64,000 nt of DNA from Gemmatimonadales bacterium (GCA_036279355.1 DASUJH010000024.1:131375-195374), one strand, 5' to 3'; shown: positions 1 through 13,088, counted from the first letter of the stretch. Notes: generated by a model from the sequence alone, not told the origin. Numbers and translations are program-made.

Positions 1-99
1 CGTGATTGGAAGGTTGCGCCGCCGGAGCATTCCGACGGCCCGGTTGAGCGTCACCAGCTCCTGGTCGGCCAGCACCGAGAGCGTCTGCGCCGGCATCAT
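1..99 (-). CDS. ilvN: Acetolactate synthase small (regulatory) subunit, N-terminal fragment
   Basis: Only the first 33 codons are inside the window; the gene runs off its left edge. The visible peptide begins MMPAQTLSVLADQELVTLNR and continues with the hydrophobic pattern of the first strand and helix of an ACT domain. IlvN proteins bind valine there and regulate the catalytic subunit in the first step of valine, leucine and isoleucine synthesis. The ATG at 97-99 overlaps the ilvB stop TGA at 96-98 in an ATGA arrangement, so translation is probably coupled. Identity rests mainly on position directly after ilvB and on the N-terminal pattern. Confidence 0.82.
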   Translation of the reverse strand, partial: MMPAQTLSVLADQELVTLNRAVGMLRRRNLPIT

Positions 100-1847
100 G
101 CGGAGACGAGCGGCGGTTCCGCGGCCGGCGTGGGCGCCGGCTCGGCTTCGATCGGCTCCGAGAGGGACGCTCCCGGCGGAATCATCGGGAAAACGTTTGC
201 CTCCTGCTCGATCAGGAACTCGACTACCGTAGGTCCGTCGTGCCGCATGGCGCGGCCGAGCGCCTCCTCCGTGCAGGACGCATCCTCCACCCGCCAGCCC
301 GCAATGCCGTATGCCTCGGCCAGCTTCACGTAGTCGGGGCTCCAGATCGGCGTCGCGGAGTAGCGGCGCCCATGGAAGAACTGCTGCCACTGCCGCACCA
401 TGCCGAGATAGCCGTTGTTGAAGATCGCCATCTTCACCGGGATCTTCTCCTGCACCATCGTCGCCATCTCCTGCATGTTCATCTGAAATCCACCGTCGCC
501 CGAAATCGCCCACACCGGCTCACCGGGCCGCGCGCAGTGGACGCCCATCGCCGCCGGGACCGCGAAGCCCATCGTGCCGAGCCCGCCCGACGTGATGTGC
601 GAATTGGGCTGCTGGTAGGGAAAGAGCTTGGCCACCCACATCTGATGCTGCCCCACGTCGGATACGACGGTACAGCGGCCGGCGGTGACGTCATCGAGCG
701 TGCGGAGGATCGACTCGGGTGAGAGATCGCCCCGATACTGCTCCCTGCGGTTGGTCGCGAAGCCCGCGATCTCGGCGTGCCATGCGTCGCATGCGCGCGG
801 GCGCACCGCATCCACCAGCTGCGCCAGCACCTCGCGGGCATCGCCCACGATGCCGAGCGTCACCGGGACATTCTTCCCGATCTCCGCCGGATCCAGATCG
901 ATGTGCACGATCTTGGCACGGGGCGCGAACTGCGCCGTGTTGCCGGTGACCCGGTCATCGAACCGGAGGCCCACGCCGATGAGCAGGTCGGCGTGCTGGA
1001 TGGCGCGGTTCACGTGAACCTCGCCGTGCATCCCCGGCATGCCAAGGTGCAGCGGGTGCGCCTCGGGGAAGCCGCTGATGCCGAGGAGCGTGGTGATGAC
1101 CGGGATGCCGGTGAGCTCGGCGAGCCGCCGCAGCTCGGCGTACGCGCCGCTCAGCAGAATGCCGTGGCCCGCCAGGATGAGGGGCCTCCTCGCCTCGGCG
1201 ATGAGCCATGCCGCATGGCGCAGCCCGGCCTCACGCGGCTGGTCGAGCCACCGCGCGGGCGTCGGCTTGGCGCCGCTCCGGCCGGGGCGCGCGTCAGAGC
1301 GGGGGCATCCCGAATACATCGCCTTCTGGCTCTGTACGTCCTTCGGCACGTCAACGAGCACCGGCCCCGGGCGCCCCTCGCGCGCCACCGCGAACGCCTC
1401 GCGCACGGTGTCCGCCAACTCGGAGACATCGCCCACCAGGGCGCTGTGCTTGGTGATCGGCTGGGTGATTCCGATGATGTCGGTTTCCTGAAATGCGTCG
1501 CGGCCGATCATGGCGCGGGGTACCTGGCCCGTGAGCGCGACAACCGGCGAGTTGTCCATATGCGCAGTCGCAAGCCCGGTCACGAGGTTCGTCGCGCCCG
1601 GGCCCGATGTGGCGACGCACACGCCGGGGCGGCCGCTCGCGCGCGCGTAGCCGTCGGCGGCGTGCGCGGCCGCCTGCTCGTGCCGCACCAGCACGTGCCG
1701 GAGACCGGGGAACTCGGGCAGCGCATGGTAGAACGGCATGATGGCGCCGCCCGGATAGCCGAAGAGCAACTCCACGCCCTCCTCCTCGAGCACCCGGCAG
1801 AGGATCTGCGCACCGGTGAGCGGTGCGCCCGTATTCGGCTCACCCAT
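96..1847 (-). CDS. ilvB: Acetolactate synthase large (catalytic) subunit
   Basis: Thiamine-diphosphate enzyme that condenses two pyruvates to acetolactate, or pyruvate with 2-oxobutyrate, in branched-chain amino acid synthesis. The N-terminal ThDP-binding block FGYPGGAIMPFYHAL with its catalytic glutamate region (RHEQAAAHAADGYARASG) is present. So are the FAD-proximal segment GRDAFQETDIIGITQPITKH and the C-terminal ThDP/Mg motif GDGGFQMNMQE. About 583 residues, normal for the family. I prefer the ATG at 1845-1847, which overlaps the leuA stop (TGATG). An ATG 12 bases upstream would lengthen the overlap. It forms one operon with leuA and ilvN. Confidence 0.96.
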   Translation of the reverse strand: MGEPNTGAPLTGAQILCRVLEEEGVELLFGYPGGAIMPFYHALPEFPGLRHVLVRHEQAAAHAADGYARASGRPGVCVATSGPGATNLVTGLATAHMDNSPVVALTGQVPRAMIGRDAFQETDIIGITQPITKHSALVGDVSELADTVREAFAVAREGRPGPVLVDVPKDVQSQKAMYSGCPRSDARPGRSGAKPTPARWLDQPREAGLRHAAWLIAEARRPLILAGHGILLSGAYAELRRLAELTGIPVITTLLGISGFPEAHPLHLGMPGMHGEVHVNRAIQHADLLIGVGLRFDDRVTGNTAQFAPRAKIVHIDLDPAEIGKNVPVTLGIVGDAREVLAQLVDAVRPRACDAWHAEIAGFATNRREQYRGDLSPESILRTLDDVTAGRCTVVSDVGQHQMWVAKLFPYQQPNSHITSGGLGTMGFAVPAAMGVHCARPGEPVWAISGDGGFQMNMQEMATMVQEKIPVKMAIFNNGYLGMVRQWQQFFHGRRYSATPIWSPDYVKLAEAYGIAGWRVEDASCTEEALGRAMRHDGPTVVEFLIEQEANVFPMIPPGASLSEPIEAEPAPTPAAEPPLVSA

Positions 1848-3409
1848 CACACGCCCCACAAGTAGGAGGAATTGAGCGCCGTCGCCTCGAGCCGGTCCGC
1901 GTGGCGCGCCTTGTTGAGGGCATGGATGAGCGCGCGCGCACTCGCCTCGACCACGTCGGTCGACGCCCCCTGGCCGCTCAACGACTTGCCGTCCACCCGC
2001 GCCTGCAGGAAGACCTGCCCCACGCTATCGCGCCCCGGGGTCACCGAGCGGAGCTGCAGGCTGATCACCTCCACCGGGCGCTCGAGGATTTCGCTGATCG
2101 CGGTGAAGGCCGCGGCGATCGGGCCGTCGCCCGTGCCGGTGGACGCGCGCTCCCCCGCCCATGGGCCGGTGAGCCGCACCTCGGCGCTCGCCGGAACGCT
2201 GCCGCACACGACCCGGAGATGCACCAACTGGTACTCTTCCGGCGCGTCGTGAAACGATTCGTGGAGCAACGCGAGGAGATCCTCGTCCAGGATTTCGCGC
2301 TTCCGGTCGGCCAGCGCGGTGAATTGCGCGTAGATGTCGTTGAGCTTGGCGTCGCCGAGATCGTACCCCAGCTCGCGGTAGCGCTGCTCCAATGCGTGCC
2401 GGCCCGAGTGCTTGCCAAGAATGAGCGTGCACTTGGGAATGCCGACCATCTCCGGCCGGATGATCTCGTAGGTCTGTCCATTGCGCAGCATCCCGTGCTG
2501 GTGGATGCCGGACTCGTGCGCAAAGGCGTTCCGGCCCACCACGGCCTTGTTCGGCTGGGGGAAGACGCCGGTGAGGTACGAGAGGAGCTGGCTCGTCCGA
2601 TAGATCTCCTGCGTCACGATGTTGGTGCGGAAGCCGAGCTGCGGGCGAATCAGCCCGGCGATCACGATCTCCTCGAGCGCCGCGTTGCCGGCCCGCTCGC
2701 CGATGCCGTTGATGGTGCACTCGACCTGGCCGCACCCCGCCTGGATTGCGGCGATGGAGTTGGCGACGGCGAGGCCCAGGTCGTCGTGGCAGTGCGCGCT
2801 GAAGGTGACGCGGTCAGCGCCCGGCGCCCGCTCCCGCACCGAGCGGAACATGGCGCCGTATTCGGCCGGCGTGGCATAGCCCACGGTATCGGGCAGGTTG
2901 ATCGTCGTGGCGCCCTCGGCGATGGCCAACTCGACCACACGGCACAGGAAGTCTGGATCGGTGCGGCTCGCGTCCTCGGCGGAGAACTCCACGTCGTCGG
3001 TGTACCGGAGCGCGCGCCGGACGCCCGCGCGCACCATCGCGAGCGCCTCGTCGCGGCTCACCCTGAGCTTTTCCCGCAGGTGCAGGTCGGAGGTGGAGAG
3101 AAAGACGTGCAGCCGGGCCCGCTCAGCGCCGTGGAGCGCGTCGCCGGCGAGGTCGATGTCCCGCTCGGTGCACCGAGCCAGCGCCGCGAGCACCGGGCGC
3201 CGGACCTCCGCCACGATGTCGCGCACGCTGCGGAAGTCGCCCTCCGAGGCCGCCGGGAAGCCGGTCTCGATCACGTCCACGCCAAGGGCGTCGAGCTGGC
3301 GCGCGAGCCGGAGCTTCTCCTCCGGCGCGAGACTGTTGCCCGGCGCCTGCTCCCCGTCCCGCAAGGTCGTGTCGAAGATGATCACGTCTTTCACCATGTG
3401 CGGCTCCAT
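1847..3409 (-). CDS. leuA: 2-isopropylmalate synthase
   Basis: Catalyses condensation of acetyl-CoA with 2-oxoisovalerate, the first committed step of leucine synthesis. The TIM-barrel signature [17 protein letters not shown] is near the N-terminus, metal-binding histidines lie in the [16 protein letters not shown] segment, and GINQHG-like [11 protein letters not shown] lies in the subdomain region. The C-terminal part is the LeuA regulatory domain that senses leucine. About 520 residues, close to the long (E. coli-like) form. Two ATGs fit: 3407-3409 has GGAG eight bases upstream, and 3395-3397 has GGAG six bases upstream. First structural gene of the operon, preceded by an attenuator-like leader. 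Confidence 0.96.
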   Translation of the reverse strand: MEPHMVKDVIIFDTTLRDGEQAPGNSLAPEEKLRLARQLDALGVDVIETGFPAASEGDFRSVRDIVAEVRRPVLAALARCTERDIDLAGDALHGAERARLHVFLSTSDLHLREKLRVSRDEALAMVRAGVRRALRYTDDVEFSAEDASRTDPDFLCRVVELAIAEGATTINLPDTVGYATPAEYGAMFRSVRERAPGADRVTFSAHCHDDLGLAVANSIAAIQAGCGQVECTINGIGERAGNAALEEIVIAGLIRPQLGFRTNIVTQEIYRTSQLLSYLTGVFPQPNKAVVGRNAFAHESGIHQHGMLRNGQTYEIIRPEMVGIPKCTLILGKHSGRHALEQRYRELGYDLGDAKLNDIYAQFTALADRKREILDEDLLALLHESFHDAPEEYQLVHLRVVCGSVPASAEVRLTGPWAGERASTGTGDGPIAAAFTAISEILERPVEVISLQLRSVTPGRDSVGQVFLQARVDGKSLSGQGASTDVVEASARALIHALNKARHADRLEATALNSSYLWGV

Positions 3410-3430
3410 CGGCTGGGCTCCGAAATGCGC

Positions 3431-3460
3431 GGCGCCGCGAACCCTGAGGTCCGCGGCGCC
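3431..3460 (-). promoter_or_regulatory. GC hairpin in the leuA leader
   Basis: A perfect inverted repeat, GGCGCCGCG and CGCGGCGCC, with 9-base arms and a 12-base loop. It lies between the leader ORF stop (3489) and the leuA start. No T-run follows it on the minus strand, so it is not an ordinary intrinsic terminator. It may be a competing or protecting stem of an attenuator, or act with Rho or at the level of translation. Confidence 0.5.
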
Positions 3461-3470
3461 TGGTTGAGTC

Positions 3471-3503
3471 GTCTGAGACGCTGTGCTGCTACGCTGTCTC
3501 GAC
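3471..3503 (-). promoter_or_regulatory. Hairpin around the stop codon of the leuA leader ORF
   Basis: On the minus strand GTCGAGAC (3496-3503) can pair with GTCTC-GAC (3471-3479, one bulged A). The TAG of the leader ORF (3489-3491) falls in the loop. A ribosome that finishes the leader would sit on this stem, and a ribosome stalled earlier would leave it free. That is the geometry expected of a translation-sensing leader; the mechanism is inferred. Confidence 0.4.
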
Positions 3504-3584
3504 CGGCACGCCGCGAACCCGCCGCTCCCGGATAAGCCCGAGGAGCAGAATGCCAAGGACGAGAAGCGCGAGGTTGCCGATCAC
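3489..3584 (-). CDS. Putative branched-chain amino acid leader peptide upstream of leuA-ilvBN
   Basis: A 31-codon frame starting at GTG 3582-3584 reads VIGNLALLVLGILLLGLI followed by RERR and a short tail. Fourteen of its first eighteen codons are Leu, Ile, Val or Ala. It lies just downstream of a near-consensus promoter and upstream of the leucine/valine biosynthetic operon. That composition and place are what known ilv and leu attenuator peptides show. A 12-codon ORF (ATG 3617-3619) ends in a TGA that overlaps this GTG, which could couple the two. The alternative is a small single-span membrane protein; nothing else in the sequence supports that. Confidence 0.5.
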   Translation of the reverse strand: MIGNLALLVLGILLLGLIRERRVRGVPVETA

Positions 3585-3636
3585 GAGGCGTCCGATGCTG
3601 GTGGTTCCGGTGCCTGCATAAACTTGAGTGTGGGAG

Positions 3637-3664
3637 ACTACAATCCGGTGCGGGGCGATGTCAA
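3637..3664 (-). promoter_or_regulatory. Promoter of the leader-leuA-ilvB-ilvN operon
   Basis: Minus strand: a perfect TTGACA (3659-3664), a 16-base spacer, then TGTAGT (3637-3642, four of six consensus bases). Predicted transcription start is near 3630, giving a leader of about 220 bases before leuA. Confidence 0.65.
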
Positions 3665-3681
3665 GAGGTGCCCCGGCCGCC

Positions 3682-3709
3682 TTGACGCGATCCCGGCCTT
3701 GCATAAGAT
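3682..3709 (+). promoter_or_regulatory. Promoter of gltB, divergent from the leuA promoter
   Basis: TTGACG (3682-3687), 16-base spacer, TAAGAT (3704-3709). The predicted start near 3716 gives a leader of about 185 bases before gltB. Its -35 box is 17 bases from the -35 box of the opposite-facing leuA promoter, so a single regulator bound between them could affect both. Confidence 0.55.
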
Positions 3710-3718
3710 TGCGTGCAT

Positions 3719-3796
3719 ATGATTGCGCCGCTCGCCCGAATTCCGGTCGTCAAGCTTACGCTCGCCCGCATTGCGGGGGCGGCCGGGTCGCGATAG
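3719..3796 (+). CDS. Putative leader peptide upstream of gltB
   Basis: A 25-codon frame, MIAPLARIPVVKLTLARIAG then AAGSR, begins two or three bases after the predicted transcription start. It would therefore be translated from an almost leaderless message. It is rich in Ile, Val, Leu and Arg and has no Glu or Gln codon. Its TAG (3794-3796) lies in the loop of a stem (3781-3820) that excludes a downstream intrinsic terminator. Position relative to the stems, rather than composition, is the main support. It could be a chance frame. Confidence 0.4.
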   Translation: MIAPLARIPVVKLTLARIAGAAGSR

Positions 3797-3845
3797 CGCG
3801 CGTACGCGAACCACCCGGCCCGCTCCCGATCGAGCGGGCCTTTTT
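3781..3845 (+). promoter_or_regulatory. Transcription attenuator in the gltB leader (antiterminator/terminator pair)
   Basis: Terminator: GGCCCGCTC (3817-3825), six-base loop, GAGCGGGCC (3832-3840), then TTTTT. Antiterminator: GGCCGGGT (3781-3788) pairs perfectly with ACCCGGCC (3813-3820). The two stems share bases 3817-3820 and cannot form together. The terminator lies after the predicted promoter and before gltB with no gene between. Its likely role is to decide whether RNA polymerase enters gltB. Confidence 0.7.
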
Positions 3846-3901
3846 GTTGCGCTCGACTCCGGCCTCTCCGGCCGGCCGGGCGCCACCACTCTGGAGGCAG
3901 C

Positions 3902-8575
<4,674 letters not shown>

Positions 8576-8643
8576 CCGCTCGCCGGCTTGTGGGGCGGGA
8601 GCGCGCCGGACAGATTCCGGCCGCCCCTGGAGAGGAACCCGCC

Positions 8644-10005
8644 GTGCCGCTTACGGCCACTGAGCTTCGCCTTGCCTGGGTGGTGCTCGCCGTCCTCTGC
8701 TTCACCACCCCGCCGCCGGGCTCCCTCGCCGTGGCGACCCTTCTGCTCGTCGTCCTCGCACCGGGTGCGTTACTCCTTGCGTCGCGCACCTGGGCCGACC
8801 GCGCGGCGAAGGAGTTGAGTGAGGCCATGCGGACCCGTGCGCCGCGCGTCGCGCTGATACTCGCGGCGGGCCTGATTATCGTCACCGCGTTCCTGTTTAG
8901 CGTCTCGGGGGCGCTGCTCCTCACGGCCCTGCTTGGCGCCGGTGTGATGCTCGCCGCGTTGCGCGGCGGCCCTGCGCGCGTGCACGGTCTGCTCGGCGGC
9001 ATCATTCTCACCGGCCTTGCCATGCTGATCGGCGGCGGCGCGCTCGAGTTCCTGCTCGGACACGTATACGCCGCACGGCTCGGCGCGCCCTCCGAGCTCA
9101 TGGCCTGGAACACCCGCTACGATGGGATCTGGCGGAGCAATCTCTTCAACATGCGATCACCCTACGAGCGGCTGGCGCGCCGACCTGGCGTGCTGCGCGT
9201 GCTCGCATTCGGCGATTCGTTCACCTGGGGCGACAAGATCGCGCGCACGGAAGACACCTGGCCCGCGGCGCTCGAGCGTCGCCTCACGCACCGGCTCGGG
9301 CGGCCGGTCGAGGTGGTGAACACCGGCCAGAAGGGATGGAGCACCGCAAACGAGGCCGAGCTGCTCCGCCGGTTCGGCTGGCAGTGGCAACCGGATCTCA
9401 TCATCGTGCAGTACACCTTGAATGACGCGGCGGTGAGCGGTCCGAACTTCGAGACGACCCAGGATCGCGACGTCTCCCTCCTTCCTCCACGGCTGAGCGA
9501 GGGCGCGATCCGCCACAGCGCGCTGCTCTTCCTGCTCGAGCGCCGGGCGGAGGCATGGCTCGCCCGGCCGGAGGGATACACGCCGCGCTACGACACGGCC
9601 GGCGTCGCATGGACGCAGCTCGCCGCCGCGCTTCGCGAAATCGGCGACTCGGCCGCGCAGCGTCGCGTGCCGGCCCTGCTCCTGCTTTACCCCACACCCG
9701 CGCGCGGAGTCTGGACCGCCGAAACCTACCCTTGGCGCGAGCTCGTGGATCGCGTGGCCCGGACGGGGCGCACGGCGGGATTGGATGTGGTCGATCTCAT
9801 CCCGGTGCTAGCGGCCCAGGGCGGCAACTGGGCACGTTGGTGGGCCATGCCGTACGATCCCCACCCGAACCCTGCGGCCGACAGTCTCGCCGCGGATGTC
9901 CTGGCGGCGCGCATTGTCGAGCGCGGATATCTCGATCGAACCGCAATCGCCCAAGCGCCCGATACGGCGCCTGCCGTGCGCGCGAGGCGCGCCGCGCGGC
10001 ACTGA
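8644..10005 (+). CDS. Membrane-anchored SGNH/GDSL-family hydrolase
   Basis: About 453 residues from GTG 8644, which follows GGAGAGGA at good spacing. Several hydrophobic helices occupy the first ~140 residues. An SGNH esterase/acyltransferase-type domain follows, with the nucleophile in FGDSFTWG (Ser192), block II glycine (NTGQKGWST), the block III Asn (YTLNDAA) and the Asp405-His407 pair (YDPHPNP). Such proteins remove or move acyl groups on envelope glycans or lipids; substrate unknown. The next gene, a beta-barrel, starts on the base after this stop codon, so the two are probably co-expressed. Confidence 0.82.
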   Translation: MPLTATELRLAWVVLAVLCFTTPPPGSLAVATLLLVVLAPGALLLASRTWADRAAKELSEAMRTRAPRVALILAAGLIIVTAFLFSVSGALLLTALLGAGVMLAALRGGPARVHGLLGGIILTGLAMLIGGGALEFLLGHVYAARLGAPSELMAWNTRYDGIWRSNLFNMRSPYERLARRPGVLRVLAFGDSFTWGDKIARTEDTWPAALERRLTHRLGRPVEVVNTGQKGWSTANEAELLRRFGWQWQPDLIIVQYTLNDAAVSGPNFETTQDRDVSLLPPRLSEGAIRHSALLFLLERRAEAWLARPEGYTPRYDTAGVAWTQLAAALREIGDSAAQRRVPALLLLYPTPARGVWTAETYPWRELVDRVARTGRTAGLDVVDLIPVLAAQGGNWARWWAMPYDPHPNPAADSLAADVLAARIVERGYLDRTAIAQAPDTAPAVRARRAARH

Positions 10006-10659
10006 GTGCGCATCTCGCGGCGGGCTTTCGCCTCCGTTCTGGCCCTCGCTGCTCTCGGCGCTCCCGCCGCCGCGCGGGCGCAGACGGCACCGGTGGCACT
10101 GGGTGTCCAGCTCGGTTACTCGCGGGCCGGATTCACGGATGTTGGCGGCGGAACGCTCAACGAGAGCCGGGACGGCACGCTCTTCGGAGTGTTCGTCGAC
10201 CGGCGCGTGGCCGGCCCGGTCGGTGCGCAACTCGAGCTCTTCATCGCCAAGCGCGGCGGCGGACTCACCGGGACGCTCGACGGCGTGCCGATCCGCATCA
10301 GCGCGCAGCTTGTCTATCTCGACTTTCCGCTCCTCGCCCGCGTCGCGATTCCCGTCGGCAGCCGGCACGTCCGACCGGTCATCTTCGGCGGCGGATCGGC
10401 CTCCTTCAATATCGGCTGCGATTTCCAGGCGGAGGTGCCGGGCCAGGTGGTGCAGGTCACCTGCGGCGATTCCGCAGCTGGAGGCGTAGGCATCCGCGGC
10501 GTGGACTTCGGCGCCATCGTGGGCGGCGGACTGGAATATTCCTGGCGCCGCTCGGCCCTCCGGCTCGAGCTGCGCGAGACCTTCGGCCTTCGGACCGTCA
10601 CGACCGACGCCCAGTTCAAGAACCGCACGTGGGCGATGCTGTTCGGCTTCACCATCTGA
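10006..10659 (+). CDS. Outer-membrane beta-barrel protein, OmpW/PorT-like
   Basis: A 217-residue protein. The first ~25 residues (RRAFASVLALAALGAPAAARA) form a signal peptide with an AXA cleavage site. The rest alternates hydrophobic and polar residues in glycine-rich strands and ends in an aromatic residue near the C-terminus (MLFGFTI), as in small outer-membrane barrels. The GTG start abuts the previous stop (TGAGTG). A conserved pore or adhesin role cannot be told from sequence. Co-transcribed with the SGNH hydrolase. Confidence 0.72.
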   Translation: MRISRRAFASVLALAALGAPAAARAQTAPVALGVQLGYSRAGFTDVGGGTLNESRDGTLFGVFVDRRVAGPVGAQLELFIAKRGGGLTGTLDGVPIRISAQLVYLDFPLLARVAIPVGSRHVRPVIFGGGSASFNIGCDFQAEVPGQVVQVTCGDSAAGGVGIRGVDFGAIVGGGLEYSWRRSALRLELRETFGLRTVTTDAQFKNRTWAMLFGFTI

Positions 10660-10704
10660 ACCGGAGCGCTTGACGCCGCAATCCCGTGGCGCGACCATCC
10701 TTTC

Positions 10705-12576
10705 ATGACCGATGCCATCGCGCCACCGCCCGATCCCACGCGCCATCCCGCCGGCGCGTCGCCCCTTGCCACCGAACAGGAGGCGCGCGAAGTCGCCGAG
10801 GCGGCGCGCGAAAAGGAGTGGCAGGCGCCAAGCTTCGTGCGCCAGCTCTTCGAGGGCGCGTTCCGCCTCGACCTCGTGCATCCCTTCCCCGAGCAGGACC
10901 CGGCCGACATCGAAAAGGCTCGCCCCTTCCTGGCCCGGCTTGAGCGATTCCTCACCGAGAAGGTCGACAGCGATCGGATCGATCGCGAGGGCAAGATTCC
11001 GCCCGAGATCATCGCGGGCCTGCGCGAGATCGGCGCCTTCGGCATCAAGATCCCCGAAGAGTACGGCGGCCTCGGGCTGAGCCAGACGAGCTACACCCAC
11101 GCGATCGGCCTCGTAACGAGCCGAGACGGTAATCTCACCGCGCTGCTCTCCGCGGCGCAGTCGATCGGCGTACCGCAACCGCTCAAACTCTTCGGCACGC
11201 CGGAGCAGAAGCGGCGCTATCTCCCGCGGCTTGCGCGCGGCGCCGTGTCGGCCTTTGCGCTTACCGAGTCGAACGTGGGCTCCGATCCCGCGGCCATGAC
11301 GACGACCGCCGAGCTGTCCGCCGACGGCAGCCACTACGTGCTGAACGGCGAGAAGCTCTGGTGCACCAACGGCACCATCGCCGAGCTGATGGTCGTGATG
11401 GCGCGCACCGGGCCGCGCCGGATCACCGCGTTCATCGTCGAAACCGGCTGGCCGGGCGTCGAAGTGGTGCAGCGCCTCCATTTCATGGGGCTCAAGGCGC
11501 TCGAAAACGGCATCGTTCGCTTTCACGATGTCCGCGTGCCCGTCGAGAACGTGCTCTGGGGCGAAGGCCGCGGGCTCAAGCTCGCGCTCGTCACGCTCAA
11601 CACCGGCCGCCTCACGCTCCCCGCCTCGTGCGCGGCTGCGGGCAAGCGTTGCGTCGAGATCTCGCGTCGCTGGGCGGCGGAGCGGGTGCAGTGGGGCCAG
11701 GCGATCGGCCGGCATGACGCCATCGCCCAGAAGCTGGGCCGCATGGCGGCCGACACCTTCGCGATGGACGCGGTGTCGGATCTCGCTTCCCTCCTCGCGG
11801 ACCGCGGCAACGCCGACATCCGCCTCGAGGCCGCGATGGCCAAGATGTGGAACACCGAGACCGCCTGGCGCCTGGTGGACGACACCCTCCAGATCAAGGG
11901 CGGCCGCGGCTACGAGACGGCTGACAGTCTTCGGAGCCGGGGCGAGCGGCCGGACGCGATCGAGCGGATGATGCGAGACATGCGCATCAATCTCATCTTC
12001 GAGGGCTCGAGCGAGATCATGCGGCTCTTCATTGCCCGCGAGGCGGTGGACACGCACCTCCGCGTGGCCGGCGATCTCATCGACCCTTCGGCTCCGACCC
12101 CGCAGAAGATCCGGGCCCTGCTCCGGTCAGGCGCGTACTACGCCGCGTGGTACCCGCGACTCTACCTCGGCTGGGACCGGGCGCCGCGCCATTCCGAATT
12201 CGGCCCTCTCGCGAGCCACCTGCGTTTCGTGGGCCGCGCGTCGCGCCGGCTCGCCCGCACGCTGTTTCATTGCATGCTCCGGTTCGGCCCGCGGCTCGAG
12301 AAGCGGCAGGCCGTGCTGTTTCGCCTCGTGGAAATCGGCGCGGAGCTGCTGGCAATCACCGCCACCTGCTCGCGCGCGCACGCGATGGCGCGACGCGATC
12401 CCTCCAACCGCGGGCCCGTCGCGCTGGCCGACGTGTTCAGCCGCGCCGCCCGCCGGCGCGTCCACGACCGCTTCCGCGCGGTGTTCGACAACGACGATAC
12501 TGAGACCTACCGCGTGGCACAGGAGGTGCTCAGGGGCGAGCACGCCTGGATGGAATCGGGCATCGCCCGCGGATAG
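10705..12576 (+). CDS. Acyl-CoA dehydrogenase, long form
   Basis: FAD enzyme that introduces the alpha-beta double bond in an acyl-CoA during fatty acid oxidation. The N-terminal helical domain contains IPEEYGGLGLSQ. The FAD/substrate strands carry FALTESNVGSDPAAM and LNGEKLWCTNG. The C-terminal helical domain carries the LIFEGSSEIMR segment with the candidate catalytic glutamate. At 623 residues it has a C-terminal extension of about 180 residues beyond short-chain forms, like VLCAD/ACAD9-type proteins. No beta-oxidation partner genes are adjacent. Chain-length preference cannot be assigned. Confidence 0.9.
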   Translation: MTDAIAPPPDPTRHPAGASPLATEQEAREVAEAAREKEWQAPSFVRQLFEGAFRLDLVHPFPEQDPADIEKARPFLARLERFLTEKVDSDRIDREGKIPPEIIAGLREIGAFGIKIPEEYGGLGLSQTSYTHAIGLVTSRDGNLTALLSAAQSIGVPQPLKLFGTPEQKRRYLPRLARGAVSAFALTESNVGSDPAAMTTTAELSADGSHYVLNGEKLWCTNGTIAELMVVMARTGPRRITAFIVETGWPGVEVVQRLHFMGLKALENGIVRFHDVRVPVENVLWGEGRGLKLALVTLNTGRLTLPASCAAAGKRCVEISRRWAAERVQWGQAIGRHDAIAQKLGRMAADTFAMDAVSDLASLLADRGNADIRLEAAMAKMWNTETAWRLVDDTLQIKGGRGYETADSLRSRGERPDAIERMMRDMRINLIFEGSSEIMRLFIAREAVDTHLRVAGDLIDPSAPTPQKIRALLRSGAYYAAWYPRLYLGWDRAPRHSEFGPLASHLRFVGRASRRLARTLFHCMLRFGPRLEKRQAVLFRLVEIGAELLAITATCSRAHAMARRDPSNRGPVALADVFSRAARRRVHDRFRAVFDNDDTETYRVAQEVLRGEHAWMESGIARG

Positions 12577-12609
12577 ATTCGACGCCACACCCGAGGAGCA
12601 TCGCGCATC

Positions 12610-13020
12610 ATGGCAGTCGCCGAAGGCAGAACGCTTCCGTTCACCGGCCCCGAAGCAATCGACGCCGGCGTGCTCGAGACCTTCGGGTACGCGGGGCCCG
12701 AGCAGGATATCGTCACCGAGACCCGCGAGTTCAGCGCGGTCTGCCCGTACAGCGGCCTGCCGGACTTTGCCGCGCTCACCATCCGCTACGTGCCCTCGGA
12801 CCGGTGCGTCGAGCTCAAGAGTCTCAAGTATTACGTGACGAGCTACCGCGCCGTCGGCATCTTCCAGGAGCACGCGACCGCGCGGATCGCCGAAGATCTG
12901 TTCCGGCTGCTCGAACCGCGGCGCCTCATCGTTTCGACGCGGTACAACGTGCGTGGCGGCTTCGAGACGACGTGCACGGTCACGCTCCCGCGCGCGCCGC
13001 ACGCCGCGCCTGCGCTGTGA
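12610..13020 (+). CDS. queF: NADPH-dependent 7-cyano-7-deazaguanine reductase
   Basis: Reduces preQ0 to preQ1 in queuosine synthesis. At 136 residues it is the short, unimodular type of the GTP cyclohydrolase I-like fold. The catalytic Cys45 and Asp52 lie in CPYSGLPDF with the spacing known from B. subtilis QueF, and the family motif ELKSLKYY is at 68-75. queC and queE, which act earlier in the same pathway, lie 14 kb downstream; queD is not in the window. Confidence 0.95.
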   Translation: MAVAEGRTLPFTGPEAIDAGVLETFGYAGPEQDIVTETREFSAVCPYSGLPDFAALTIRYVPSDRCVELKSLKYYVTSYRAVGIFQEHATARIAEDLFRLLEPRRLIVSTRYNVRGGFETTCTVTLPRAPHAAPAL

Positions 13021-13088
13021 GCCGGATCATCGCGAACTAGCCGGCCCCGCCCTACGTTTTCCCGACAGCATCAGTGGCGGACTGTATC

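Noticed and set aside
777-1865. 362-codon plus-strand frame opposite ilvB
   Set aside because: Same shadow effect; ilvB motifs are all on the minus strand.
3817-3845. Terminator before gltB as the end of an upstream plus-strand gene
   Set aside because: No plus-strand gene lies upstream within the window; the stem sits between a plus promoter and gltB, so a leader role fits better.
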